The notes beneath the pieces were generated by a model. That model did no database searches, had not been told where the DNA came from, and saw only the letters and a program-made list of their open reading frames with translations. Made by a program: the position numbers and the translations under genes. DNA of 64,000 nucleotides. Origin: Caldimonas brevitalea (GTDB lineage: Bacteria > Pseudomonadota > Gammaproteobacteria > Burkholderiales > Burkholderiaceae_C). Position 1 is the first letter of the stretch. The number at the start of each line of letters is the position of its first letter. This document shows positions 18,436 through 29,906 of this stretch, one piece after another. Location: positions 2,914,001-2,978,000 of the forward strand of contig NZ_CP011371.1 in the NCBI RefSeq assembly GCF_001017435.1, given 5' to 3'.

Positions 18436-20529
18436 ATGAGTGCCAGTTATGAGCTCCACGGCAGCGTGGCCGTGATCACCCTCAACAACCCACCGGTCAA
18501 CGGCCTGGGTTACGAGACCCGCAAGGGCATTACCGACGGCATTGCCAAAGCCGACAGTGACGCCAAGGTCAAGGCGGTCGTCATCACCGGTGCCGGCAAG
18601 GCCTTTTCGGGCGGCGCCGACATCCGCGAGTTCGGCTCGCCGAAGGCGTTGCAAGAGCCGAACCTGCTGAGCGTCATCAAGGCGGTCGAGAGCAGCAGCA
18701 AGCCGGTGGTCGCCGCGATCCACTCGGTGTGCATGGGCGGCGGCCTCGAGCTCGCGCTCGGTTGCCACTACCGCGTGGCCGCTCCCGGCACGCAGGTCGC
18801 GCTTCCGGAAGTGAAGCTGGGCCTGGTGCCCGGTGCCGGCGGCACCCAGCGTCTGCCGCGCGCGATCGGCGTCGAGAACGCGCTGAACATGATCGTCAGC
18901 GGTGACCCCGTCAAGAGCGAAGTGCTGGCGGGCATCCCCGGCCAGAAGCTGTTCGACCGCATCGTCGACGGCGACCTGCTGCAAAGCGCGATCGCCTTCG
19001 CCAACGAAGTCGCCGACGCCCGTCCGCTGCCGCTGGTGCGCGAGCTGAAGGCCACGCACGCCAATCCGGACGGCTACTTCCAGTTCGCCCGCAACACCGT
19101 GTCGGCGGTCGCCAAGAACTTCCCCGCCCCCGGCAAGTGTGTCGATTGCGTCGAAGCCGCGGTCTCCCGTAAGTTCGAAGACGGCATGACCTTCGAGCGC
19201 GAGCAGTTCGCCGCGCTGATGCTGACGCCCGAATCGAAGGCGCTGCGTCACGCCTTCTTCGCCGAGCGTGCTGCCAGCAAGATCCCCGATGTGCCCGAAG
19301 ACACCCCGGTGCGCGCCATCAACAAGGTGGCCGTGATTGGCGCCGGCACGATGGGCGGTGGCATCGCGATGAACTTCCTGAACGCTGGCGTCCCGGTGGT
19401 CATCATCGAGATGAAGCAGGATGCGCTGGACCGCGGCATCGGCGTCATCCGCAAGAACTACGAGGGCCAGGTCAAGAAGGGCAAGCTCAAGCAGGACAAG
19501 TTCGAGCAGCGCATGAGCCTGCTGAGCACCACGCTGAGCTACCAGGACATCCGCGACGCCGACCTGGTGATCGAGGCGGTGTTCGAGGACATCGGCGTCA
19601 AGGAGCAGGTGTTCAAGACGCTCGACGAGGTGATGAAGCCCGGCGCGATCCTGGCTTCCAACACCTCCACGCTCGACGTCGACAAGATCGCGTCGTTCAC
19701 CAAGCGTCCGCAAGACGTGGTCGGCATGCACTTCTTCAGCCCGGCCAACGTCATGAAGCTGCTGGAAGTCATCCGCGGCGAGAAGACGTCCAAGGACGTG
19801 CTGGCCACCGTGATGCAGCTGGCCAAGAAGATCAAGAAGACGGCGGTCGTCTCCGGCGTCTGCGACGGCTTCATCGGCAACCGCATGATCGAGCAGTACA
19901 GCCGCCAGTCCGGCTTCCTGCTGGAAGAGGGCGCGACGCCCGAGCAGGTCGACCGTGCCGTCGAGAAGTTCGGCTTTGCGATGGGCCCGTTCCGCATGGG
20001 CGACCTGGCCGGCAACGACATCGGCTGGTACATCCGCAAGCGCCGGTACCTCGAAAAACCGAACATGCGCTACAGCAAGACGGCTGATCTGCTGTGCGAG
20101 ATGGGCCGCTTCGGTCAAAAGACCGGTGCCGGCTGGTACGACTACAAGCCGGGCAAGCGCGATGCGATCCCGTCGACGGTGGTCAACGAGATGATCGAGA
20201 AGCACCGGGCCGAGCTGGGCATCAAGCCGCGCAAGATCAGCGACGAAGAGATCGTCAGCCGCCTGGTGTTCGCGCTGGTCAACGAAGGCGCCAAGATTCT
20301 CGAAGAGGGTATTGCCTCGCGTGCATCCGACATCGACATGGTCTACCTGACGGGCTACGGCTTCCCGCTCTACCGCGGTGGCCCGATGTGCTATGCCGAC
20401 ACGGTGGGCCTGTTCAATGTCGTGCAGACGATGAAGCGCTTCCAGAAGAACCCGCACGACGACGCCAGCTTCTGGGAGCCGGCGCCCTTGCTGGCCAAGC
20501 TGGCGGAAGAAGGCAAGAGCTTCAGCTGA
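18436..20529 (+). CDS. Bifunctional enoyl-CoA hydratase / 3-hydroxyacyl-CoA dehydrogenase
   Basis: A 697-residue FadB/FadJ-like fusion for steps two and three of beta-oxidation. Residues 1-190 are the crotonase domain, with [12 protein letters not shown] and the oxyanion and Glu motifs [11 protein letters not shown] and [19 protein letters not shown]. From about 295 comes the NAD-binding domain ([16 protein letters not shown]), with [12 protein letters not shown] and [15 protein letters not shown], then the C-terminal dehydrogenase domain. ATG at 18436 has GGGAG seven bases upstream, so an earlier in-frame ATG at 18421 is disfavoured. It is the first gene of a long rightward beta-oxidation run and probably controlled by the palindrome just upstream. 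Confidence 0.94.
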   Translation: MSASYELHGSVAVITLNNPPVNGLGYETRKGITDGIAKADSDAKVKAVVITGAGKAFSGGADIREFGSPKALQEPNLLSVIKAVESSSKPVVAAIHSVCMGGGLELALGCHYRVAAPGTQVALPEVKLGLVPGAGGTQRLPRAIGVENALNMIVSGDPVKSEVLAGIPGQKLFDRIVDGDLLQSAIAFANEVADARPLPLVRELKATHANPDGYFQFARNTVSAVAKNFPAPGKCVDCVEAAVSRKFEDGMTFEREQFAALMLTPESKALRHAFFAERAASKIPDVPEDTPVRAINKVAVIGAGTMGGGIAMNFLNAGVPVVIIEMKQDALDRGIGVIRKNYEGQVKKGKLKQDKFEQRMSLLSTTLSYQDIRDADLVIEAVFEDIGVKEQVFKTLDEVMKPGAILASNTSTLDVDKIASFTKRPQDVVGMHFFSPANVMKLLEVIRGEKTSKDVLATVMQLAKKIKKTAVVSGVCDGFIGNRMIEQYSRQSGFLLEEGATPEQVDRAVEKFGFAMGPFRMGDLAGNDIGWYIRKRRYLEKPNMRYSKTADLLCEMGRFGQKTGAGWYDYKPGKRDAIPSTVVNEMIEKHRAELGIKPRKISDEEIVSRLVFALVNEGAKILEEGIASRASDIDMVYLTGYGFPLYRGGPMCYADTVGLFNVVQTMKRFQKNPHDDASFWEPAPLLAKLAEEGKSFS

Positions 20530-20564
20530 TCGACTGACCCTGCACCCCTCGCCGGAGAGACATC

Positions 20565-21182
20565 ATGAGCATGATCGAACGCGCCCACTTCAAAAGCATG
20601 CAAGACAGCACGCAAGAAGACTGGAAGCTGATCTCCGGCGAGTTCATGCAGTTCGCCAAGGGCTTGCCCGAGCGTGTGCTCGGGCACTTGAAGGTGCTCG
20701 AAGGCGATTACGGCGGCTTCCCGGTCGACCGTTATACGCATTCGCTGCAGACCGCGACCCGCGCCCTGCGCGACGGGCGCGACGAGGAATACGTGGTGTG
20801 CGCGCTGCTGCACGACATCGGCGACACGCTGGGGTCGTTCAACCATCCCGACATCGCGGCCGCCATCCTCAAGCCCTTCGTCAGCGAGCAGAACCTCTGG
20901 ATGGTGCAGCACCACGGCATCTTCCAGGGCTATTACTTCTTCCACTACATCGGCCTGAACCGCGACCTGCGCGAGCAGTTCCGCTCGCACCCGTGGTTCG
21001 AGACCACGGCCGAGTTCTGCGAGCTCTACGACAGCCCGGCCTTCGATGCCCAGGGCGAGACGCTGCCGATCAGCGAGTTCGAACCCATGGTCCGCCGTGT
21101 GTTCGCCAAGCCCCGCAACACCCTCTACAAGGCCGTTGCCGACGCCGACCAACAAAAGGCCCGCGGCACGGCCGCCGCTTGA
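20565..21182 (+). CDS. HD-domain protein resembling PhnZ-type diiron oxygenases
   Basis: A 205-residue soluble HD-domain protein. Candidate metal ligands are His59 (YTHSLQ), His83-Asp84 (LLHDIGD), His94 (FNHPDI), His116/His117 (QHHGIF) and Asp156 or Asp161. This extended His set with YxHxLQTATRA is like PhnZ and myo-inositol-oxygenase-type mixed-valent diiron enzymes rather than simple HD phosphohydrolases. The reaction is not known. It lies between the FadB-like gene and the thiolase, 35 bases after the former, so it is probably part of the same catabolic operon. An alternative is an ordinary metal-dependent phosphohydrolase. Confidence 0.75.
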   Translation: MSMIERAHFKSMQDSTQEDWKLISGEFMQFAKGLPERVLGHLKVLEGDYGGFPVDRYTHSLQTATRALRDGRDEEYVVCALLHDIGDTLGSFNHPDIAAAILKPFVSEQNLWMVQHHGIFQGYYFFHYIGLNRDLREQFRSHPWFETTAEFCELYDSPAFDAQGETLPISEFEPMVRRVFAKPRNTLYKAVADADQQKARGTAAA

Positions 21183-21204
21183 TTTCGACTGGAGATTTCT
21201 GATC

Positions 21205-22380
<1,176 letters not shown>

Positions 22381-22397
22381 GCCCACGGCGAGGCCAG

Positions 22398-22832
22398 ATG
22401 CCACCCGACTTGCTACAACGAGGTCGGGAGGTGCTGGCCTCCCAGCCTTTCAGCCGCCTGCTCGGCGCCGAGCTGACCGTTCTGGAGGCGGGCCGCTGCG
22501 AACTGCAGTTGCCCATCACGCCGGAACTGCTGCAGCAGCACGGCTTCGTGCACGGCGGTGTGGTCAGCTACCTGGCTGACAACAGCCTCACTTATGCTGG
22601 CGGCACGATGCTGCAGCTGCGTGTGGTGACCTCCGAATTCAAACTCAACTACCTGCGGCCTGCCGTTGGCGAGCGCCTTGTGGCGCGCGCCGCCGCGGTG
22701 CAAGCCGGTAAATCGCAGGCGGTCTGCCGCTGCGACATCTACACAGTGCACCAGGGTGAAGAGAAGCTTTGCGCGATCGCGCAGGGCACCATCGTGCGGC
22801 TGCCCGACAGGCCGCCGGGCGAGGGCGCATGA
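22398..22832 (+). CDS. PaaI-family hotdog thioesterase
   Basis: A 144-residue hotdog-fold acyl-CoA thioesterase. The motif QHGFVHGGVVSYLADNS (about residues 48-64) carries the HGG and the catalytic acidic residue of the PaaI group. It probably releases CoA from dead-end or aromatic/short acyl-CoA intermediates. ATG at 22398 follows the thiolase stop by 17 bases. The open frame extends further upstream into the thiolase gene but only in the wrong context. A second hotdog gene occurs at 26211 in the same run. Confidence 0.87.
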   Translation: MPPDLLQRGREVLASQPFSRLLGAELTVLEAGRCELQLPITPELLQQHGFVHGGVVSYLADNSLTYAGGTMLQLRVVTSEFKLNYLRPAVGERLVARAAAVQAGKSQAVCRCDIYTVHQGEEKLCAIAQGTIVRLPDRPPGEGA

Positions 22833-22911
22833 GCCCGTGACACCGCCCGGTTTGCTTCTCGCCCCACCCGAAACCCGATCCCGAACCTGACCCCCTCTCA
22901 CGGAAGCCTCG

Positions 22912-24771
22912 ATGCGTTCTACCCTGAACTTCCTGCTCAACGACTGGCTCGACGTCGCGTCGCTCACCACGCGTCCCCGCTTCGCCGACCACTCCCGCGA
23001 GACCTTCGAGTCGGTGCTCGACACCTGCGAGCGCATTGCACGGGAGAAGTTCGCGCCCTACAACCGTCTGTCCGACACCGAAGAGCCGCATTTCGACGGT
23101 GAACGGGTGCACCTGCCGCAGGCGACACACGCGGCCACGGCGGCCTACGTCGGGGCGGGCATGCTGGCCGCGGCGCAAGACTACGAGCTGGGCGGCATGC
23201 AGCTGCCCTGCGTGATCGAGATGGCGGCCAACAGCTTCTTCCAGATGGCCAGCGTGTCAATGGGCGGCTACGCGATGCTCACCAGCGGCAACGCCAACCT
23301 GCTGATGGCGCACGGCACGGCGCTGCAGAAAGAGGTGTTCGCGAAGAACGAATTCTCCGGCCGCTGGTTCGGCACCATGTGCTTGAGCGAGCCGCAGGCC
23401 GGCTCCAGCCTGTCCGACGTCGCGACGCGCGCGGTGCCGGACGGCCCCGAGTACGAAGCCGACCCGCTGGGGCCGCGCTTCCGACTCAAGGGCAACAAGA
23501 TGTGGATCTCGGCCGGCGAACATGAGCTGACCGAGAACATCGTGCACCTGGTGCTGGCCAAGATCCCGGGCGCCGACGGCAAGCTGGTGCCGGGCGTCAA
23601 GGGCATCTCGCTGTTCATCGTGCCCAAGCGCCTGGTCGACACCGAAGGCCGGCTGACCGGCGAGCGTAACGACGTGGCGCTGGCGGGCCTGAACCACAAG
23701 CTCGGCTTCCACGGCACCACCAACACCTTGCTGAACTTCGGCGAAGGTCGTTTCCCGGTACGCGCGGGGCAGGGCGGTGGACTGGACGGCCGGGGGGCGG
23801 GTGCCATCGGCTATCTGGTGGGTGAGCCGGGCAAGGGCCTGTCTTACATGTTCCACATGATGAACGAGGCGCGCATCGGCGTGGGCCTGGGTGCGACGAT
23901 GCTGGGGTATGCCGGCTACGAGGCGTCGCTCGACTATGCACGCCAGCGTCCGCAGGGCCGTCCGATCGGCCCGGGCGGCAAGGACGCCGCGCAGCCGCAG
24001 GTGCCCATCATCCAGCACGCCGACGTCAAGCGCATGCTGCTGGCGCAGAAGGCGTATTGCGAGGGTGCGCTGGCGCTGGAGCTGTACTGTGCGCGCCTGG
24101 TCGACGAACAGCATACCGGCCAAGGCCAGTCGGCGGCCGACGCGGCCTTGCTCCTCGAAGTGCTGACGCCGATCGCCAAGAGCTGGCCCAGCGAATGGTG
24201 TTTGGAGGCCAACAGCCTGGCGATCCAGGTGCATGGCGGTTATGGCTACACCCGCGACTTCCCGGTGGAACAGTACTGGCGCGACAACCGCCTCAACATG
24301 ATCCACGAAGGTGCGCACGGCATCCAGGGCATGGACCTGCTGGGCCGCAAGGTCGTCATGGACGGCGGCAAGGGGCTGACACTGCTGGCCGGCAAGATCA
24401 ACGAAACGGTGCAGCGCGCCTTGCAGCGCCCGGCACTGGCCGAGCATGCGAACGCCCTGGCACGCGCGCTGGCGCGCATTGGGCAAGTGACCAAGGCCGC
24501 CTGGGCCACCGGCAACCCGCAGGATGCGCTGGCCAACGCTACGCCCTATCTGCAGGCCTTCGGTCATGCGGTGCTGGCGTGGGTCTGGCTCGACGTCGGC
24601 GCGCGCTCCGAGCAGTTGCTGGCCGACGGCGGTGATGCCGATTTGCTGAACGGCAAGCTGGCCGCAATGCGCTATTTCTTCCGCTACGAGCTGCCCAAGA
24701 TCGAGCCCTGGCTGGCCGTCGTCGAAACGCGCGACGCGACCTGCCGCGACACCGAGGAAAGCTGGTTCTGA
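22912..24771 (+). CDS. Acyl-CoA dehydrogenase, long form with C-terminal domain
   Basis: A 619-residue FAD-dependent enzyme for the first step of beta-oxidation. FAD- and substrate-binding motifs are MCLSEPQAGSSLSDVATRA and KGNKMWISAGEHEL. The catalytic Glu is expected in MIHEGAHGIQGMDLLGRK, with the preceding QVHGGYGYTRDFPVEQYWRD. The extra approximately 150 C-terminal residues place it in the group with an Acyl-CoA_dh_C-like domain, related to proteobacterial long-form enzymes. It is in the middle of the rightward catabolic run, 79 bases after the thioesterase. Confidence 0.93.
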   Translation: MRSTLNFLLNDWLDVASLTTRPRFADHSRETFESVLDTCERIAREKFAPYNRLSDTEEPHFDGERVHLPQATHAATAAYVGAGMLAAAQDYELGGMQLPCVIEMAANSFFQMASVSMGGYAMLTSGNANLLMAHGTALQKEVFAKNEFSGRWFGTMCLSEPQAGSSLSDVATRAVPDGPEYEADPLGPRFRLKGNKMWISAGEHELTENIVHLVLAKIPGADGKLVPGVKGISLFIVPKRLVDTEGRLTGERNDVALAGLNHKLGFHGTTNTLLNFGEGRFPVRAGQGGGLDGRGAGAIGYLVGEPGKGLSYMFHMMNEARIGVGLGATMLGYAGYEASLDYARQRPQGRPIGPGGKDAAQPQVPIIQHADVKRMLLAQKAYCEGALALELYCARLVDEQHTGQGQSAADAALLLEVLTPIAKSWPSEWCLEANSLAIQVHGGYGYTRDFPVEQYWRDNRLNMIHEGAHGIQGMDLLGRKVVMDGGKGLTLLAGKINETVQRALQRPALAEHANALARALARIGQVTKAAWATGNPQDALANATPYLQAFGHAVLAWVWLDVGARSEQLLADGGDADLLNGKLAAMRYFFRYELPKIEPWLAVVETRDATCRDTEESWF

Positions 24772-24776
24772 CCATC

Positions 24777-24968
24777 ATGAAGACGAGCACGCTGGAAACC
24801 TGGATCTGGGTGTTGATCTACGGCGGCTTGCTGGTGTTGTGCCTGGGTGTGTTCGTCGCGCGCCGCGACGAAGCCCTCGGCCAGGGCTTTATGCTTGTGG
24901 GCGCGGTGGCAGCGGTGGTCGGCGTGGTGCTGATCTATGTGCGCTCGCGCCGGAAGTCGTCTGAGTAG
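24777..24968 (+). CDS. Small two-helix membrane protein, function unknown
   Basis: A 63-residue protein with two predicted membrane helices (about residues 9-27 and 38-55) and a basic tail RSRRKSSE. It starts five bases after the acyl-CoA dehydrogenase stop and ends ten bases before the next start, which supports its reality as an operon member. No family is recognised. It may be a small membrane accessory protein. Confidence 0.6.
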   Translation: MKTSTLETWIWVLIYGGLLVLCLGVFVARRDEALGQGFMLVGAVAAVVGVVLIYVRSRRKSSE

Positions 24969-24978
24969 GAGTAAATCG

Positions 24979-25332
24979 ATGATCAAACACATCGTGATGT
25001 GGCAGCTGAACGATCGCGACGACGCGCCCAAGTTCAAGGCGCTGCTCGACAGCTGCAAGAGCCTGGTGCCGGGCATGCTCGAGTTCGAGGTGGGCATCCG
25101 CCACCCGCGGCTGGAGGCCAACATGGACGTCGTGCTGGTGTCCAGCTTCACCGACAAGGCAGCACTAGACGCCTACCAGGAACATCCGCATCACAAGGCC
25201 GTGGCGGCCCAACTCGGCCGCTTGCGTGCCTCTCGCGCCGTGGTGGACTACGTGACCCACGCGCAGCCGGGCGCCGACGTCGACCTGGCCGACGACCTCT
25301 CTTTCGCACCGACCGCGCCGGTGCAGCTTTGA
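24979..25332 (+). CDS. Dabb (stress-responsive alpha/beta barrel) family protein
   Basis: A 117-residue ferredoxin-like barrel protein. The opening IKHIVMWQLND, the central EVGIRHPRLEANMDVVLVSSF and the helix YQEHPHHKAVAAQL are typical of the Dabb family, whose dimers bind or act on hydrophobic molecules. ATG at 24979 has AGGAG about seven bases upstream and lies ten bases after the small membrane protein. The role in the pathway is not known; relatives include cyclases and decarboxylases as well as stress proteins. Confidence 0.85.
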   Translation: MIKHIVMWQLNDRDDAPKFKALLDSCKSLVPGMLEFEVGIRHPRLEANMDVVLVSSFTDKAALDAYQEHPHHKAVAAQLGRLRASRAVVDYVTHAQPGADVDLADDLSFAPTAPVQL

Positions 25333-25402
25333 CGTTGTTCCCCGCGGCACCTGCGTGCCGCCGGATTCCCCCTTTCTTCCGACTTTGCGAGTGAGTGTGT
25401 CC

Positions 25403-26188
<786 letters not shown>

Positions 26189-26210
26189 ACGACAGCACGC
26201 CGTCACCGCC

Positions 26211-26663
26211 ATGCAGTTCCCGGTTCACATCCCCTTCGTCAAGGCGCTCGGTTTCGAGCTGGTGCGCATCGATGACTGCGAAGCCGAACTTCGCGTCGAG
26301 TTGCGCGAGGAGCATTTCAATTCCTTCGGCGTGGCGCATGGTGGCATCAGCATGACCTTGCTCGACGTCGCGATGGCGCATGCCGCCCGCAGCATCAACG
26401 GCCCGCCCGACTACGGTCCCGGTGTCGTGACCATCGAGATGAAGACCACCTTCATGCGCCCGGGCACCGGCGCGTTGCGGGCCGTCGGCCGGCTGATGCA
26501 CCGCACCGCGACGCTGGCGTTTTGCGAAGGTGAGATCCTGACCGACGCCGGTGATCGCATCGCACATGCCACCGGCACCTTCAAGTACCTGCGTGCGCTT
26601 CCGACCGAGAAGCGCGAGGTCAAACCGCTGCAGCGCCGTCTCGACGGCGCGGGCTCAGATTAA
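26211..26663 (+). CDS. PaaI-family hotdog thioesterase (second copy)
   Basis: A 150-residue hotdog protein. The motif EEHFNSFGVAHGGISMTLLD carries HGG and the acidic residue. It belongs to the same superfamily as the protein at 22398 but differs clearly in sequence, so the two probably have different acyl substrates. ATG at 26211 lies 22 bases after the SDR stop, and the MDR reductase follows after 12 bases. Co-transcription is therefore likely. Confidence 0.86.
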   Translation: MQFPVHIPFVKALGFELVRIDDCEAELRVELREEHFNSFGVAHGGISMTLLDVAMAHAARSINGPPDYGPGVVTIEMKTTFMRPGTGALRAVGRLMHRTATLAFCEGEILTDAGDRIAHATGTFKYLRALPTEKREVKPLQRRLDGAGSD

Positions 26664-26675
26664 GGGAGTCACACG

Positions 26676-27698
26676 ATGTCTTCTTACGTGAACCGTCAGA
26701 TCCTGTTGGCGTCGCGGCCCGAGGGCGAGCCGACCGCCGCCAACTTCAAGCTGGTCGAGAAGCCGGTGCCGGCCCTGAACGAGGGCCAGGTGCTGGTGCG
26801 CCATCATTACCTGTCGCTCGACCCCTACATGCGGGGCCGCATGAACGACAGCAAGAGCTACGCCGAACCGCAGCCTTTGAACGAGGTGATGATCGGCGGC
26901 ACCGTTGGTGAGGTGGTGGAGTCGAAGAACCCGCACTTCAAGGCCGGCGACAAGGTGCTCGGCATGGGTGGCTGGCAAGAATATACGGTGGTCGACGCCA
27001 ACCAACGCGGCGTGCTGCAGAAGGTCGACACCACCCACATCCCGCTGTCGGCCTACCTCGGCCCGGTGGGCATGCCGGGCGTCACCGGCTGGTACGGGCT
27101 GGTGCGCATCATCGAGCCGAAGGCCGGCCAGACCGTGGTGGTGAGTGCCGCCAGTGGCGCCGTCGGTGGTGTCGTCGGGCAGCTCGCCAAGGAGCGCGGT
27201 TGCCGCGCGGTCGGCATTGCCGGCGGCCCCGACAAGTGCCGCTACGTGACCGAAGAGCTCGGCTTCGATGCCTGCATCGACTACAAGCAGCACCGTGACC
27301 TGAAATCGCTGTCGGCGGCGCTCAAGGAGGCCACGCCGGACGGCATCGACGGCTATTTCGAGAACGTCGGCGGCATGGTGCTCGACGCCGTGATGCTGCG
27401 CATGAACGCATTCGGTCGCATGGCCTTCTGCGGCATGATCTCCGGCTACAACGGCGAGCCCATCCCGATGGCCAACCCGCAGATGATCCTGGTGTCGCGC
27501 CTGAAGCTGCAGGGTTTCATCGTCAGCGAACACATGGATGCCTGGCCCGAGGCCTTGAAGGAACTCGGCACGCTGGTGGCGACCGGCAAGCTCAAGTACC
27601 GCGAAACCATCGCGAACGGCATCGCCGAAGCGCCCGAGGCCTTCTTGGGCCTGCTCAAGGGCAAGAACTTCGGCAAGCAGTTGGTCAAGCTGGTCTGA
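26676..27698 (+). CDS. NADP-dependent MDR oxidoreductase (prostaglandin reductase / CurA-like)
   Basis: A 340-residue zinc-independent medium-chain dehydrogenase/reductase. LDPYMRGRM near residue 50, the cofactor loop VSAASGAVGGVVGQLAKERG (about 155-174) and YFENVGG match the leukotriene B4 12-hydroxydehydrogenase/YncB/CurA group, which reduces the double bond of alpha,beta-unsaturated carbonyls. GGGAG precedes the ATG. It is last in the tight part of the run; about 290 non-coding bases separate it from the GST gene. Confidence 0.9.
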   Translation: MSSYVNRQILLASRPEGEPTAANFKLVEKPVPALNEGQVLVRHHYLSLDPYMRGRMNDSKSYAEPQPLNEVMIGGTVGEVVESKNPHFKAGDKVLGMGGWQEYTVVDANQRGVLQKVDTTHIPLSAYLGPVGMPGVTGWYGLVRIIEPKAGQTVVVSAASGAVGGVVGQLAKERGCRAVGIAGGPDKCRYVTEELGFDACIDYKQHRDLKSLSAALKEATPDGIDGYFENVGGMVLDAVMLRMNAFGRMAFCGMISGYNGEPIPMANPQMILVSRLKLQGFIVSEHMDAWPEALKELGTLVATGKLKYRETIANGIAEAPEAFLGLLKGKNFGKQLVKLV

Positions 27699-27869
27699 CG
27701 CGCTGCGGCGCAGCGGGCTGGGGGCCCGGCTCGCTGCGCGTGTCGAAGCAGCGCAGCGACATGCAGCGCCAGGACGTGGTGCCGGCCGTGCAGGGCGGGA
27801 TGCTGTACCGGCACGCGCGCGGCGTCGTGTGCCACGCCTTCCGTGCTGACTGTCTCCGCGACGCGGCCG

Positions 27870-27885
27870 GGCCCGCCTTCGGGCC
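27870..27885. terminator. GC hairpin downstream of MDR gene
   Basis: Arms GGCCCG / CGGGCC with a CCTT loop, in the 294-base gap after the MDR gene. There is no T-tract, so it would be a weak or Rho-assisted terminator at best. Confidence 0.35.
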
Positions 27886-27906
27886 TCGCGCCTAGGGCTC
27901 GAACTG

Positions 27907-27918
27907 GACGTTAACGTC
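27907..27918. promoter_or_regulatory. Palindrome GACGTTAACGTC upstream of GST gene
   Basis: A perfect 12-base palindrome 75 bases upstream of the GST start. Its ACGTTAACGT core resembles sites attributed to the MerR-family regulator LiuR of acyl-CoA catabolism (recalled, not checked), so it may control the GST-SDR pair. Confidence 0.4.
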
Positions 27919-27992
27919 GCGCGCGCCATGCCGACTGCTCGAAGGGTCGGTCGGCGCCGCGCCCCTCACCTCAAGACACGACAGGACCTGAC

Positions 27993-28955
27993 GTGCAAGA
28001 CCTCATCCTCCATCACTACGCGACGTCGCCGTTCTCCGAGAAGATCCGGCTGATCCTCGCGCACAAGCGCCTGCCCTGGCAATCGGTCATCGTGCCGGCC
28101 ATCATGCCCAAGCCCGACGTCGTCGCGCTGACCGGCGGCTACCGGCGCACGCCTTTCCTGCAGGTCGGCGCCGACATCTATTGCGACACCGCGCTGATCG
28201 TCGACGTGCTGGAAGCCCGGCAGCCGACCCCCAGCTTGTTCCCCGGCCCGGCCGGCAGCGAGGGTCTGGCACGGGTGGTGGCCGACTGGGCCGACCGCTC
28301 GCTGTTCTGGTCCACCATCGGCTATGCCTTCCAGCCGGCCGGCGTGGCCGCGTTGTTCGAGGGGCAGCCGCCGGGGGTGGCGCAAGCCTTCGCCGAAGAT
28401 CGCGCCAAGATGCGCAGCGGTGCACCCCGGACGCCGACGGCCGTGGCCACGGTGCAGTTCCGCGCGGCACTCGGGTGGCTGAACGAGCAGTTGCGCGTGG
28501 GCGACTTCCTGCTCGGCGGCGACGCGCCCAGCCTGGCTGACTTTTCCGCCTATCACCCCTTGTGGTTCGTGAATCGGCTCAAGCCGCTCGCCGGCATCTT
28601 CGACACCACGCCACGGCTGCAGGCCTGGCTGGCCCGCATGGCCGCCATCGGTCTCGACGCCCAGGGCCCGGTGCACCGCAGCGCCGCCGAAGCGATCGAG
28701 GTTGCCGCCTCCAGCGCCCCGGAGCCGGTGGCGGCTGCCGAGTTGGTGGACCTGCCCAAGCTGCGCATCGGCGAGCGCGTGACGGTCACCGCCACCGACT
28801 ACGCCTTCGACGCCGTCGAAGGTGAACTGCTGCAGGCCCGCGTCGACCGCCTCACCGTGCGGCGCACCGACCCGCGCGCGGGCACGGTGCACGTGCACTT
28901 CCCGCGCATCGGCTACGAGGTGAAGCCCGCCGCATCCGCTGCCGGCGCGCAGTGA
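27993..28955 (+). CDS. Glutathione S-transferase family protein with C-terminal extension
   Basis: A 320-residue protein with an N-terminal thioredoxin-like GST domain (HHYATSPFSEKIRLILAH, then TPFLQVGADIYCDTALIVDVL) and a helical C-terminal GST domain to about residue 230. Unusually, about 85 further residues follow (from LRIGERVTVTATDYAFD to the end) and look like a small beta-rich domain; ordinary GSTs end near 200-230. The start is GTG at 27993. The SDR gene follows after 28 bases. Substrate unknown. Confidence 0.83.
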   Translation: MQDLILHHYATSPFSEKIRLILAHKRLPWQSVIVPAIMPKPDVVALTGGYRRTPFLQVGADIYCDTALIVDVLEARQPTPSLFPGPAGSEGLARVVADWADRSLFWSTIGYAFQPAGVAALFEGQPPGVAQAFAEDRAKMRSGAPRTPTAVATVQFRAALGWLNEQLRVGDFLLGGDAPSLADFSAYHPLWFVNRLKPLAGIFDTTPRLQAWLARMAAIGLDAQGPVHRSAAEAIEVAASSAPEPVAAAELVDLPKLRIGERVTVTATDYAFDAVEGELLQARVDRLTVRRTDPRAGTVHVHFPRIGYEVKPAASAAGAQ

Positions 28956-28983
28956 CACCGTTTTTCCACCAGGAGCATTCCAG

Positions 28984-29895
28984 ATGAAAACCTTCCAAGG
29001 CAAGACCGCCGTGCTGACCGGCGCCGGATCCGGCTTCGGTCTCGAACTCGCCCGCCTCGCCGCTGCGCAGGGCATGAATGTCGTGATGGCCGACGTGCAG
29101 CAGGACGCGCTGGACAAGGCCGCCGAAGAAATCCGGGGCCTCGGCGCCCAGGTGCTGGCCTATCGCCTCGACGTGTCCAAAGCGGCCGAGGTCGAAGCGC
29201 TGGGCGCGGCGACGGTCGAGCGTTTCGGCGTGCCGCACCTGGTGTTCAACAACGCGGGTGTGGCCTTCGGCGGCTTGATCTGGGAGCACTCGCTGAAAGA
29301 CTGGGAGTGGGTGGTCGGCGTCAACCTGATGGGCGTGGCGCACGGCGTGCGCGTGTTCACGCCGTTGATGATCGAGGCGGCCCGCAGCAACCCCGACTTC
29401 GAGGGCCACATCGTCAACACGGCGTCGATGGCAGGCCTGCTGAACTCGCCCAACATGGGCGTCTACAACGTCACCAAACACGCGGTGGTGAGCCTGTCGG
29501 AGACGCTGTACCAGGATCTGCACCTGGTCACCGAGCAGGTCGATTGCTCGGTGCTGTGCCCGTATTTCGTGCCCACCGGCATCCATGAGTCGCATCGCAA
29601 CCGGCCCAAGGAAGAGCTGGCGGCGATCAAGGCCACACCCAGCCAGATGATTGCGCAGGCAATGAGCGCGAAGGCTGTCACGTCGGGCAAGGTCACGGCC
29701 AAGGAGGTGGCGCAAAAGGTGCTCGACGCGGTGCGCGACCGCCAGTTCTACATCTACAGCCACCCGCAGGCGCTGGGCATGGTGCAAAAGCGCCTGGAAG
29801 ACGTGATGCTGGGCCGCAACCCCACCGACCCGTTCGAAGCCAGGCCCGAACTGGGCGAAAGCCTGCGCAAGTCGCTACGCGACGCGCTGCGCTGA
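28984..29895 (+). CDS. Short-chain dehydrogenase/reductase
   Basis: A 303-residue SDR. TGAGSGFG (cofactor), NNAGVAFGG, NTASMAG and YNVTKHAVV (Tyr/Lys) are intact. The tail of about 55 residues beyond the Rossmann core is longer than in classical SDRs, as in several acyl- and retinol-type members. AGGAG precedes the ATG. It is last in the rightward catabolic region and convergent with the histidine kinase gene, which ends 11 bases away. Confidence 0.88.
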   Translation: MKTFQGKTAVLTGAGSGFGLELARLAAAQGMNVVMADVQQDALDKAAEEIRGLGAQVLAYRLDVSKAAEVEALGAATVERFGVPHLVFNNAGVAFGGLIWEHSLKDWEWVVGVNLMGVAHGVRVFTPLMIEAARSNPDFEGHIVNTASMAGLLNSPNMGVYNVTKHAVVSLSETLYQDLHLVTEQVDCSVLCPYFVPTGIHESHRNRPKEELAAIKATPSQMIAQAMSAKAVTSGKVTAKEVAQKVLDAVRDRQFYIYSHPQALGMVQKRLEDVMLGRNPTDPFEARPELGESLRKSLRDALR

Positions 29896-29906
29896 GGGTC
29901 GACCGT

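Noticed and set aside
18430..20457. 675-codon open frame antisense to the FadB-like gene
   Set aside because: Composition is that of a GC-skewed shadow and it would overlap a certain gene completely.
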